Source: Paramecium octaurelia (Eukaryota; Ciliophora; Oligohymenophorea; Peniculida; Parameciidae). From it: a DNA stretch of 64,000 bases. Location: assembly GCA_905182995.1 (NCBI GenBank), contig CAJJDP010000119.1:111384-175383 (forward strand), given 5' to 3'. How positions within the stretch are numbered: the stretch's first letter is position 1; each line of letters begins with the position of its first letter. Made by a program: the position numbers and the translations under genes. The notes beneath the pieces are model-generated. The model had not been told where the DNA came from and did not search any database. It worked only from the letters and a program-made list of their open reading frames with translations. This document shows positions 38,129 to 50,111 of this stretch, in pieces.

Positions 38129-39446
38129 TCATGTAATAAACAATTTAGATTACTATTATTTGGGAGTGCTATACAAATACTTCATTTCCGAGGTATTTGT
38201 GAATGGAACTTTGTCTTGTTCCAATTTAAGTAATAGATCTCGTTTTTGTTTCTCCATATCTTCGATAGCCTTCAATCTTCTCTTTTGAATATCCAATTTG
38301 TTTTATCTATAGTTTATGATGATTTTAGTACATCTAATCTTACAATCTCTAATCTCTCTAGGTAATCTTCTGTTCTAAAGATGAAAAATAGGATTGTTTC
38401 AACTAATCAGCTTTTTGAACTTAGGTCTGTTGGGTTTACCATTTCTCATTTAATCTCTGCAATTTCTGCTGTAATTCCATTTGATTCTATTGTTGGACCA
38501 ATTGAAAGGATTTCTCCTTCTCCAATTATTTGTTCAAAATGTTAATAGATTTATTCCTATAAATATTTTCAGATTTGGCTCTGACATCATTTCGCTTTTG
38601 ATTCAAGTCCTGCTCTTATAGATAATTCGTTTATAGCTGTTGTAATCTCTTCTTTTCAATTTGGTTGATCTTGTCTTAAAAGTAATTCATCTTGTTTTGT
38701 AATTTCTACAATTTGGTTTGGTAGATTTGATATGATCGATATTTGATACTCTCCTAATGTTCAGAAGTTTGTTGTGCCTTCTAAGTGAGTTAGTCAACTT
38801 AGGATAGCTTTTATTGATTAATCTGTTTAATTTTACTTTAATATTTTTTCAATTTCAATTAGCAGATCTAACTTTAACAATGTTTTTACTTCCTAAATTC
38901 TCTTCATTTATTATTAATAATTAGAATAAACATTTTGGTGATGAGATTCAGTAACCTGCATCGAAGTATTCAGAGTCTATTGTTTCTAGTTTATGAAGTC
39001 ATTTAAGTATTTTTCCTTCTTTTCTTGTTTCTCAAGATAACGCAAGTTGATATTCCTTAAATTATTGTCCAATTGACTCATCAACTCATCGGTCTTCCTT
39101 TTGAATTCCTCATACTTGATCTTTTATTGAATTTCAAACAACTTCTATTGTATATCCTTCTCGTGTTATTTCTGTTCTTATTACCATAACTCACTTGCTG
39201 CTTATTTTTTATCTTTCTTTTATTTCTATAATTCCTGCAATTGCTTCAACCTCTCCTGTTAGATTTTGAACTATTCATTTTGGTATCTCGATGATAAGAT
39301 CTATTTGAATCAATGAGTACTTGTTCATGCACACTTCTATCCTTCTCTTCCAGTTGCAAATTTCGATCAAACACATTATTAAGTTTTTACTCGTAAGCTT
39401 GTCTCTACTTCAAAAGCAACTCTTCATGTTTAACAAATACTTCCAT
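38129..39446 (-). CDS. Coiled-coil protein (downstream half of an interrupted frame)
   Basis: With introns of 20, 22 and 25 nt the frame from ATG 39444-39446 to TGA 38129-38131 is exactly 416 residues. It is almost pure coiled coil (ELLLKQRQAYEQKLNNVF, KQLEKEKSFQLVQQQNQMEL), ending TSEMKYLYSTPKQQQSKL. The same frame is open and protein-like upstream of this ATG as far as the TGA at 39543-39545. It may therefore be the second half of one gene with 39543-40822 rather than a separate gene. Confidence 0.65.
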
Positions 39447-39542
39447 TTGCTTATTCTATGAAGAGTTAAGATAATAAACTGTACAAATTTCTCTATCATC
39501 TTTTCTGGGAATGGAGCATTCATTATATATATTTAATTTATA

Positions 39543-40822
39543 TCATATTTTATCTATTCTCTGAACCACCTTCTATAGTTGAGCAACTGACTAGTCGTAA
39601 TCCATTTTGTATTATAGTTCATTGATACAAAAATGCACTAAATGCAAAGACGCTTGGATTTATAACTTGCTAAACTCACACAGAAGCATCCTGATTTTAT
39701 CCTTCTCAGCAGTTGCAGTAAGAGTACCTCTCAGCACATCCTCCCAATTCTCAGTCTTCTCTTCCAGAATATCTATGAATTGTCTCAATAACAAAGTGAA
39801 CTATTTCGATCCCTCACTGTCATCCAATTTTGTCTACACAAAGTTCTCATACTTTTAGTCCTCCAAAATCTACTCAGCCTTCTCCAATCCCTTCGACTAG
39901 AATTGTCTTATCTTAGAATTAATAAATACTTTTGTTCAAATAATTGTTTTATTTGGAACTCTTGTTTTTTAGGTTCCGATTGGATTTTCTAATAAATTTA
40001 AATGAAAGTCTCATCATTTTCCTCCTCAAACTAGAATATATTCGAACAATCATTCAGATTCTATAAAATAGGTACAACATTGTTTAGTTGTTCTTTCACA
40101 ATATCCAAATATTTCATAATTACCTAGTTGAATTCTTGAGACTCCGAAAACTACTTGAACAAAGTCTAAGCGTTTTGTCTAATCGCTTTATTGCCCTCAT
40201 CGTAATATCCAATATATTATAACAAGATAGAATTCATATTGGCACTCAAAATAAGATTGTTGAGTGAAACCAAAAACTCTTTCGATGTTTCAGGAATCTT
40301 CTACAATAACCCCTAACAATAGAACGCATATTTGGCAATCAATTTCAAACTCTCTATCACTTGACTTAACTTAATCTTGGTCAACTCCTCCTGATCATTC
40401 TCAATTATTTGGGATAACTGTCCAGTTTGGATCTCAGTGAGCAATGACGATTGGAATGATTTTAATTTGTTCTGATGGTCATTGACTTCTATCAATTTCG
40501 ATGAATATAGAGGTTGATCGATATTGATTTTACTTGATTTCTATTAGCAAGTCGATGCTGTTGTCAAAAGGTGTTTTAGCATCTTCAGATCAGTTATTAA
40601 TTCATGTGTCAAATAGTTAGGTACTTTTGGATATTTGTTCACAGGTAACACCTAATTTAACATATCCATATAATTTGGTATTTCTGGAAAGGGGTTATTC
40701 ACCTTCTCTATGGGTTTTACTTAAGGAGGTTATTTCTCTGGCTTTTCTACTTCTTTAGTGTATATTTGACTAATTTTTTAGGTGTCATTATTTTTTTAAG
40801 CCTTAGATTCATTTCCTCCCAT
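39543..40822 (-). CDS. Helical protein of unknown function (upstream half of an interrupted frame)
   Basis: ATG 40820-40822 to TGA 39543-39545 with one 23-nt intron near 39900 gives 418 residues. It starts MGGNESKAQKNNDTQ, a possible N-myristoylation-type glycine 2, then a Pro/Lys stretch and long helices (ELTKIKLSQVIESLKLIAKY, QEFNQVIMKYLDIVKEQL). No named domain was recognised. The next in-frame codons continue as protein after the TGA. It is divergent from the APC5-like gene, with about 205 bp between starts. Confidence 0.65.
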
Positions 40823-41027
40823 TTGATATTCAATTTATTTATAAATAGAACCCAATAAAAAGAGATAAAAACATAGTGTATTTCAACATAACAATCAGGG
40901 ATGTTGGAATCCTATTTTGGTCTTTCATTTAGGGCTATCTTTAAAATATGGTTATACAGATATACTAGAAACTCTAGAGAGAGTGCATAATATTAATTAG
41001 ATAAAATATTTTAAATTTGAAAAATTA

Positions 41028-43059
41028 ATGAACAACAATCTCATTTTATTGATCCTCCTATTAAGGAAACCTAGTCAATAAGTTTATGATCTCTTGACTG
41101 AGTACTTAAAAGTAACTCATAATTTAAATTACATAAGATTCATGATGTTATGGAGATTGTTAATAATCCGACATTGTAAAATACCATCCTCAGTCACATC
41201 GAACCTGAATTGTTACAGATTACCTCCATGAATAAATTCCATAAGATAATTGGAGAAAGTATTGATTTAATTGTAATAGCAGCACTTCGTGAAAAATAAC
41301 AATAGAAAACTCCAGGAGGCAGTGTTGTCGATTTGTTTTTTAGGAATATGCTATTGCTATTCAATCAAATGGACTTCAATCAAATGTTAAAATCTTGGAG
41401 TGACTTCAGAGAAGGTCAAGATAATCATCTGCAAAACAATCCCTTCTTAACCGATTCATACATTGAGTTCTTACTTACTAAATTACAAAGTATTTTATCC
41501 AATTTACTTGTTAGCAAGTTCAAGCTATGTAAATTTAGAAGAGTTGAAACAAATAATTGAGCAACCAAATTTGAATGAGAATTGTAAAGTCAGCTTTCTT
41601 AAAGCTCTCTTATATGCCATATTGCGATACCCTTTTAGAGCTATAAAGTTCTCTCGTAAATATTACGATATGACTTTGAACACTCTTGTGCCGAAGAAGG
41701 TGAATCATTGTATTATGAACTCCATCTACCTCAACATGAAGATGAATTTCTATGATGAAGCTTTGAATAGTTTATCTGAAGGATTGAGATTGTCATAGAC
41801 TGTATCTGATGAACAAAGCATTAATCTTTGCTTGCTCAATCTCTTTGAAATAGCATATCGCAACAATTACCAAAAATAAGTAAATTGATTGCTCATTTTA
41901 TAGGCTACTCTACTATTAGAATATGCCGTGAATCATGCTCAATAGTTAAGTCCATAACATAGATTGTAGAGTGCTTTGATATATGGGTCACAAATAAGAT
42001 ACAAATAAATTAATTATTCATTGTTGAAGAAGAAACACATTAATTGGAAAGACATAATACATTAGAGTTTGAAATAGATCTTACAATCTCACAGCCCAGA
42101 TATTGAATAGTCCATCACTGCATACTAATTGGTATGTGCAAACAATTACGGCAATTCAACCATGATTCAAAATGCTTTGGATTAATTACAGCAATTTGAT
42201 CAAAATGATTAGACTCTTTCTCTTCAATTAGAAGCCTTGAGTCAAATTGCCTTGCATCAACCATTGTATACATTGTCGCAATTCTAATAATGTTTTGAAA
42301 CCACCTACAATTTGAGTGAACAATCAATCTTAGTCATTTTGAATATATGTTTGGAATACTTTGAAATTATCAATGAACCAATCTCAATTAAATACATTAA
42401 GTAGATTATGATACAATTATTGTAAATGAATCCTGACCCATACATTTCTGAATCCTTACAAATTGTACCAATTAAGAGTAAGATATTCATTTGATAAGAT
42501 CCTAAGCTTAGAGTCAAGTAACTATTAAAGGATGGAGAGAATGATCTGGAGATTATTAAATTATGCAAGCAATTTCATTTGAATCAATAATATCTGGAAT
42601 ACAAACTGAATATAATTGAAAGAAATATCCAATAGAATTAGATTCAAGAAGCCTAAGATAAATTAAATAATATCAATTTGTATGAATTATCATAATCCAA
42701 TTGCGTTACTCAAGCTAAGTTTTGGAATCTTATGGCTCGTACTTATAAAAACATTAAGTATTATGCCACATCTATTAATTTTGCCATCTAAGTTGGTTGG
42801 ATCACTATGATACAATCAAATTATTATGATATGGCTTTCATTTATGATTAATTAGGTATTTGTATGCATTCATTTTTCATTAGAATAGTTCGATCAAAGA
42901 GATTATTGTGCTGAACAATTTAATAAGGCTGATTCCCTTATTAGTTAATGTAATTAGAATACGAATTTAATCTTCTTCAAGATAAATGAAATTGGAATCG
43001 TAGAATACTTGTATCGTTTTCTAAACAATATACAATCATTATTTAGTTGTAATTTGTGA
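41028..43059 (+). CDS. TPR-type protein resembling anaphase-promoting complex subunit 5
   Basis: Introns at 41112-41137, 41490-41514, 41880-41903 and one of 28 nt near 42857-42884 give 642 residues that close in frame. An N-terminal helical region (VVDLFFRNMLLLFNQMDFNQ) precedes TPR-like helices. One of them reads MNSIYLNMKMNFYDEALNSL followed by SEGLRLSQTVSDEQSINLCL, close to the APC5 signature where an EAL helix is followed by EA+R+AQE. If correct it is a scaffold of the ubiquitin ligase that drives mitotic exit. The family call is by eye and moderate. Confidence 0.6.
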
Positions 43060-43082
43060 TATATAATAATTAATATAAATAA

Positions 43083-43526
43083 ATGTCAATAAAGTAAAGA
43101 AATCTGAGTTTAGAAAATACAAAAAACAAAATCTTCCTACCCAGCATCTTTAATAATGATCAAGATGTCAACTTGAACATGGATCCTAAATTATATCTAT
43201 AAATGATTCTCAATAAAACTACAAGGACTCAAAGAGCAAAATCTCTGCAATTTTGTAATCTAATGAAATAACAATAAAAAAATGAGCCAATTTAAGTTAA
43301 ATATAAACTTGAAACAGATAAAGATATTGTTTTTGCATTTGAAGATTAGTTCTCGTATAAAGATAAGTAGCAATACACGAATAAATTATAAATAAAAGTA
43401 GCAAAACACAGCTAAAATAAGGAAGTTAAATACAAAGAATTAGTTAATTGTTATTGTCAGAAATTCACCAAAAAAAAACCAACATCTAATTTAAAGCATA
43501 CTAAACTAAATCTTGAATTTTTATGA
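43083..43526 (+). CDS. Small basic protein of unknown function
   Basis: An intronless 147-residue frame beginning 23 bp after the previous stop. It is rich in K, N and Q with conserved-looking blocks (TKNKIFLPSIFNNDQD, MILNKTTRTQRAKSLQF) and a basic C terminus (YCQKFTKKKPTSNLKH). No domain is recognised. Its many in-frame TAA/TAG codons and clean TGA stop support it as a gene. Confidence 0.6.
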
Positions 43527-44054
43527 CAATCTATTTGCTATTGTATTTTAAACCAAAGTAATACTATAAAATTATTAATAAATTCATACAACACTATTTA
43601 ATTTATTTTAACTAGAATATCATAGCTATTTCATAAATAATAGCTGTTTAAGTGGAAAATTGATTTTGTTATTTTAATAAATGTACTTGTGTTTGTTTGG
43701 AATAATGAATAATTTTGTTAAAATCTTTTATTTCTTTAATTAAATTTTACCCTAATATTAATGAGTTCAAAGGTGTGTTTACCTTAAAAATTAATTAAAA
43801 TTACTTAATCAACTGAAATTATTATATATAAAATATTAACAATATTCTAGTTATATTTATATAATATAAATCAGTTAGCTATCTAAATTTTCCATTTACT
43901 TCATTTCCTGTTTGAAAGAGAACAGAAAAAACAAGCTATTATCGCATTTCTAGATCTAAAAGAATTATATATAATGGTATTTACATAATTCTATAATGTG
44001 TTTATTTTTAAATTTATCAAAGAAATTAAAAATACATACTAATATTTTAAATAA
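43527..44054. other. AT-rich spacer without recognisable gene
   Basis: About 530 bp with very low GC, many short TGA-terminated frames and no coding-like stretch or structured RNA that I can support. Confidence 0.5.
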
Positions 44055-44935
44055 ATGGATTTTTAAATCTAATACAATGGAGAAACTACTAATTACAATG
44101 GCATTTCTTCTTTTGAGGAACTTATAAAAGATATAGAACAAAAATATTAAACGATTAAAGATATTGAATTATCTTATTAGGATGAGGAAGGTGATATAAT
44201 TTAAGTGTCAAACACCAGTGATTTAATTGCAATTGTAATAATATATAATTTCATTATTTAGAATGGGCCCCAATTAATTCAAATGAAAGCAACAAAAGAT
44301 GAACAAAAATAATAGGAGTTGGAGAAGGAAAAGAAAAGATAAGAAATAAAGCTGAAAAAAATGAAAGAGTAGCAATAAAAGAAGTTAAATGTAATATGAA
44401 TACTATTATACAGGCTATTATTAATGAAGAAAATACAATTGCAACTTTGGAGGATGAGATTGCCAAAAAATTAAAAGATAATGAGGATGAAATTTATCAT
44501 TTAAAATAGGTGTAATAACAACTTGAACATTATAAACCAGATCCTCTACCAGATTTCGAAGTTTCTTTAAATGAAGCTAGATTGTTCGATAGAATCAAAG
44601 AAAAGGAAGATTAATTATTATACATTGAAGTAAATTAATTGAATATTTCATAATAGGATAAGAAGGGATTTGAAACCCAATTGAGAACTGTTCAAAAAGA
44701 AATTCATGATATCTTCCATTAAATCTATGAGGAAAGAAAGAATCAGCATTCTGAAAACTATAAGAAATGGAATCAAACTAAATAAAGTTTAGCAAAGATT
44801 GGACATCAAATTGAATAGAAAGAGTAAGAGGCTAAGAAGTATTCAGAGACATCTATTAACAAGTTGTAAAATCATAGAGAGAAATTACAAAAATTAAAAG
44901 GAGAATTGGATAAAATAGAAGATGAAACAGAGTGA
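44055..44935 (+). CDS. PB1-domain coiled-coil protein (upstream part)
   Basis: Two introns (27 and 23 nt) give 276 residues to TGA 44933-44935. Residues ~1-65 are a PB1 domain: MDFQIQYNGETTNY at the start and the acidic OPCA-type motif SYQDEEGDIIQVSNTSDLIA. PB1 domains mediate head-to-tail protein pairing. The rest is coiled coil (EKEKKRQEIKLKKMKEQQQK, HREKLQKLKGELDKIEDETE). After the TGA the same frame stays open and continues as coiled coil in the next entry. Confidence 0.75.
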
Positions 44936-44959
44936 ATTAAATAATAATAATATTAATAT

Positions 44960-45367
44960 ATGTAATAAAATAATAATAATAATGGGCATTTTGATCATTT
45001 CTAAATTATGTTAGACAACATAAAATCGATTAAAAAGGAAATCAAGGAACTCAAAGACGCTTATTAAAATAGAAGGAAGGATTTCGGAGAGAATCAAAAA
45101 AAGTGGGCAATCGCTATTCAAAATACTAAAACAAGAATCGAGAATCTTATTTAATGGATAAATGATTATGGTCAAGTCAATGTAAAGTGGGATTTGCCTT
45201 TTGAGATATTGGAACAGCTTGATAAATTTGATTTCCTTGAAGAGTATATAGAAAATTTAAAAAAATAAGTGCAATATTGCTATGAGTAATAAAAGTATTA
45301 AAGTTAAAATGCAAAACAATTTAGTTATTATTTACGACTAAGAATGAAAAATGATTGTATATAATGA
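44960..45367 (+). CDS. Coiled-coil continuation after in-frame TGA
   Basis: ATG 44960 follows only 24 nt after the previous TGA, in the same frame, and runs 135 residues to TGA 45365-45367. It begins with poly-Asn/Gln, then MLDNIKSIKKEIKELKDAYQ and WDLPFEILEQLDKFDFLEEY. It reads as the natural end of the PB1 protein, so it is either a separate small gene or one gene split by a single stop. Confidence 0.5.
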
Positions 45368-45407
45368 AATTAGTTTTATATTATTTAATTACAATGAAAG
45401 TATGCTT

Positions 45408-45688
45408 ATGTTTGGAAGTAGTATATATCTAACTTAAAATTTAGCCCTTATTCATGAATTATATTTGAGCATATTCTTAATATCTATGGACTTAGTGAAA
45501 GTAGTTCTCTTCTATAGAGGTTTGTTTCTTCATAGAATGATTTTGAGAGAATCTCAACTTAAATTTAAGCATAGGCTGAATAGTGGACAATAAAGGTCTA
45601 TTTTCCAGAAATATAATAAATTGGTATGAATTACTAGTTAATCCATAAGTAAAGTTCAAGATTATCAAAAAATAAGGAGATGAGTTGA
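45408..45688 (+). CDS. Possible small protein
   Basis: An ATG at 45408 with a 26-nt intron (45624-45649) gives an 84-residue frame ending TGA 45686-45688. A hydrophobic start (LALIHELYLSIFLISM) is followed by a basic part (RMILRESQLKFKHRLNSGQQ). Protein-like sequence continues in frame after the stop for ~15 codons. It could be a short gene or a remnant. Confidence 0.35.
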
Positions 45689-45929
45689 TATCATCAATTA
45701 CATGAGGCAAGATTGAAGAGCAAATATTAGTTAAAATTAAATAAAAATTAAATAATTTTTAATCCTGAAACTAATACTAATCAATTCCCTTTTTACACAA
45801 ATATTGTTACAAATTTACTTTTTTATGAATAATTTAACATTAATAGCTTTTCTCAGACTTCAATTTATCTCTGATTGAAATCGACATATGATTATTGTAA
45901 TATTATAAATATTAAAGTGATATAAGATT

Positions 45930-47571
45930 TCATTTGGTCTTTCTTTCTGTTTTTACCCATTCAAGTTCTTTCATTAAAGCTTCGATTTGCTGTCGATATT
46001 GATCAATTTATTTATCCTTATTTTCTAACTCAAACAACAAGTCTTTTGTTTTATTTTTCCATTTAAGTTCTACTACTTTAAGTTGCTATTAAGTTTCATT
46101 ATTAATGGAGTTGATTTCTGCTTAATGTAATAGTTCTATTTTGATTTCAGAGTCCTTATCCTTTATCTCATTATTAGATTTGGTCTTCATTCTGGATGTT
46201 TACTATGTTTCTTGTTGGGCCTTTTTTAGTTAATCGACGGTAGCGTTTTTTTGATTAAGTTATAATTACAAATCATTAACTTTAAGTTATAAGTGACGAT
46301 TATACTGTTATATAGTAATTTCATCATTATATTTGACACATTTGATGTCAGGTTTTTCCTTGATAGTCTTTTCGTTTTGATTAAGAGCATAAACAGCTTC
46401 TAAAAACTAATAGAAATCAACCCTTTGAGTAACTTTGATGCCTGAATTAGTATAATAACCATAAGTTTAACCGACTTCTTTAAATAGTGAAGAGATTTCA
46501 GAGACTGTGAATGGAATTGAACTCAATTTAAACCATTTTTAGAACTATTGTAAATTGACATACAATTTATCCAAAATGGTGAAATTCTCTAAGAGTAAGT
46601 CATAAGGGAGTGAGAGAGCAATGACTAATTTTTGAAATTTGTCAAGAATATTTTCATTATTGATTTGAACATCTTGAATAGATAGAATACTGACTTCCCA
46701 TCTACTTAAGGGAGCCTTATGCTAAACAATGAAGCGTCTCAATGCTTTTAAATTCTCGCCTTGTATTTCTTGAATAAGTTGAGTCTTTCTCCATCTATCC
46801 AATTTCTCATATACTAATTTAGTGTATAAATTAGAGAGGATTTTACATCTCAAGAACTTCCTTTGTGAGAGTCTACTATACTTAAGTTCAAAACAGTTAG
46901 TTTCTATCAATGAATCTACTTCATCATTTTTAATCTTGTTGAGTATTATATACAATTGACCAACAAAGAATTCCAATTGATTGTCTTACTTATAATTCAT
47001 CAACTTCTGGAGGAGTCCTGAATAATTCAAAAATACAATGACATCATACTCCTTAATTTACAATTCAAGTGAATCGTTAAAAAAGTCCATAATGTTCAAC
47101 TCCTCCTAAAAGATTGTAAATTAGAATTGGTAACATTTCTATTCGATATCTGGATCCTATAATTTGCCCTTAATTTATTGAAAGAGCTCTTGAGCTACTT
47201 GAGCTTCAAAGTCTTCAACTTCAAAATTATCATCTGAGAAATCAGAACAAGTGGATGTGCCATCATTTATGGGCATCTAAACCTTCCTTTCCTCCAGGAG
47301 ATCATCGCTATAGAAATAGGATAAAGCCAGTTTATTAAACAACTCTTATATGAGGTTTAATGTTTCAAACTACTTGACTCGATCATCTGAATCTATTTAT
47401 GCAAATAACAAGACACTCTGTTCAAACCCATCGAGTAAGTTTTAGTGCTCGATATCTATACTAAACTTAGTATTTGAATGTACATCTAAACGATTTGGGA
47501 TATCATTTCTTAAATTTGAATTGCGATTTCATGAGATACCTAAGGTTGATCTATTTATTGAGCAAGTTCAT
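45930..47571 (-). CDS. Helical/coiled-coil protein of unknown function
   Basis: One 31-nt intron (47509-47539) and ATG 47569-47571 give 536 residues to TGA 45930-45932. The N-terminal 130 residues are acidic, the middle is globular-helical (LEFFVGQLYIILNKIKNDEV, RWRKTQLIQEIQGENL), and the last ~150 residues are coiled coil (EIKDKDSEIKIELLHQAE, ELENKDKQIDQYRQQIEAL). No family is recognised. It is divergent from the kelch gene with 100 bp between starts, a likely shared promoter. Confidence 0.7.
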
Positions 47572-47671
47572 CAATGAGAGCTTACAGATCCAAGAAATGT
47601 TAAAGGAAAGGACTTCTGAGATTCTTACATAAGGTTTCCCAGGATTTCTACATAATAATAATATTTATATA

Positions 47672-49777
47672 ATGGATATCTACAGTCCAAAAGTTGATTC
47701 TCTTTCTTTTCATTCAAACACGAGGATGGACATAACAACTCTATTCGAAAAATATAAAAAGACTCACAATAAATTAAGTCCTTTGTCTTTGAATCAGTTT
47801 TACCCAATGGCGATAAATGAGAATTGCGAATTGCTTCAAATTTAACCAGATAGTGAAGTCCAAAGTTTTATTTCCTTTCGAGAACTGAATTAAGGGGCAG
47901 TTTCAGAATTAAAAAGATCATTCTAACAATCGAAAATGGTTTGGAATAATTATAGTAAATATCTCTTTGGAGAGCCATCTTTGGATGAGTAGGAATTAGA
48001 AACCGTCGATCAAGAAAAATTCAGTACATCTAGAAAATTGTAACTAATTCACAATAGAGAGACATTTCACAAAATGAGAAAGCAATACAAATAATAAGAG
48101 GAGAATCAATTGAACCAAGTCAAATAAGCTTTAAAAAAAATTCATTCATAAACTAATGGAATCAAAGTCTACCCTTCTTTAGCTTATTAGGATTAATAAA
48201 AGTTAGAGTTGCTAAGAAAATAGGTAAGATTAGGAGGTGTTTAGTAACTGTAAGAAAGAAACACTGATGCTTAGCAATTATAAAAAAGAATACTTGAATC
48301 CTAGGTTGCATTGAGTTAAATTAAAAAACAATTTGCTTATGCTTATAATCATGATTATAACTTCTGGGGTCCTTGTTCAAGAGATGGAAGCACGATGGTC
48401 ACTTTCGATAGAAAACTTTATTTGTATGGAGGGTCTAGTGCTGTCTAATAAGAAGATTTGTGTGTGGCTATTATTGATAAATGTATTATGGAATAATGAT
48501 TACATAGAGTTTTACAAGTGGAGTCCTCAAAAATTAGATGAAAAATCAATCCACGGGTATAGAGTTCATCACACTGCTGGAATCTACAAGAATTTTATGA
48601 TTCTTTTTGGCGGAGAAATTCACATAGAACAATCAAATAACAAAATAGTTAGCGAATGCACAAGTGATGTCAAGACTATCTCCTTAAGTATTAATAATGT
48701 CAAATAATAAAGCCTCTTTTGATATTAAATTAATCAAATAACCAGGAACAGTATCTCCCAGAAAATGTCACATCAGCGAAATTATTGGGAGATGCCTACT
48801 TGTCTTTGGAGGAATCGATAATAGAGGCAATTATATGAAAGATCTACTTTGTTATGACATCCAGACATCTAAGTGGATCCCTCTGAATGTAGACCCTCAT
48901 GACTTATATGCGAATGGAATTGCTTTTCATAAGTCTAGCTTAGTTACTCAAAACAAATTTTGTGACATTTATCGTCAAGATCCTGATCTGAAGTTTTCCA
49001 ATCAAGGAGTTTATGTATTCGGAGGTCAAGACAAATTTGGAAATTATTTAGATACCTTTATTCGTATTGATGTATATTAAAAACCTATTCGAATTGAGTT
49101 GGTGGATTACAAAGGAAGCAGTCCTAGTAAGCATTTTTTATTAATGTTAAGTGGCTAGATGTCAACATTCTATGAATTACAATGAGGCTTTGGGTGCCAT
49201 TGTTGTTTATGGTGGAAAGAATGACGACAATACTGTTGAGGGATTCCTAAATGATTTATATTTGTTTGATGTACGGAACTACTCTTGGATTCAACTTGAA
49301 CTAAAAGGAGCCTAAATGCCTGGAAGATGTGGACACTCCTCTTCTTGTCTGGATACTAAAATTTTTATTTTCGGCGGGTACAATTATAATGGCTTTGTCA
49401 AAAGTGATGTCTTTGTTATTGAATTGGACTCTAATGTTTCGCATCAATTAATTTAATCTGATAAGATCAATGAAGATAAACCCAGAAATTCAAAAATTGC
49501 AGTCTCTTTTCGTCAGTTACCTGAAAAAAGTAATACTATTGAAAAAACTAACGAAAGAAAAAAAGAAATTGAAAAATTAAGCTTTAAAAATTCCCATTCC
49601 TTCTTACCTATGCCCAGAAGAGTCACAATGCTTATTAACGCAATGAGATTTGGATAAGAGCCGAAAAAAAATAATGATGTCTCTGGACTCAATTCAAACA
49701 AAAATTCTCCAAAAGATGGTACCAGACGACCTCATCGTAATTTGACTGTTCTTGTTGAAGGCAAACAAGAAAGATGA
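47672..49777 (+). CDS. Kelch-repeat beta-propeller protein
   Basis: Introns at 48483-48507, 48688-48712 and 49127-49151 give 676 residues. An N-terminal helical region of ~210 residues (RETFHKMRKQYKQQEENQLN) precedes kelch blades with the GG pairs and spaced Y/W residues: FDRKLYLYGGSSA, GIYKNFMILFGGEIH, GRCLLVFGGIDNRGNYMKD, GVYVFGGQDKFGNYLDTF, GAIVVYGGKNDDNTV and TKIFIFGGYNYNGFVKSD. The C-terminal 110 residues are basic and Ser/Asn-rich. It is probably a protein-protein interaction scaffold. Confidence 0.88.
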
Positions 49778-50111
49778 ACAAAGTGATAATAACTGATTAG
49801 TAAATTAAATCCATTAACAATATGAATGCTATAGAAAATTTAATAAATTTTTAATCAAATAAAATTGTTTTGATTAAAGTCTCCCAATAGTTTAATGGAA
49901 AAATGTCTACATAAATTAACTGAATTATTTTATTATAAAAATTAATTGCAAAAACCTTCCCTAATGATTTATTAAAGCATATTATTACTTCAAACTTGTA
50001 ATATATAAATAACAGTGTTTTTGCACTTCAGAACTTAAAATATCAATTTAATAGAATTCTTTAATTTATGCAAATACATTAATCAACTTATATTATTACT
50101 CTCCAAAGGTA
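49778..50111. other. Spacer before the duplicated block
   Basis: About 330 bp of AT-rich sequence with no coding-like frame or structured RNA seen. It ends at the left edge of the exact repeat. Confidence 0.5.

Noticed and set aside
39520..39560. Retained internal eliminated sequence (IES) around the TGA at 39543
   Set aside because: TA-bounded intervals here are at most ~22 bp, below the ~26 bp minimum of Paramecium IESs, and removal does not restore better sequence.
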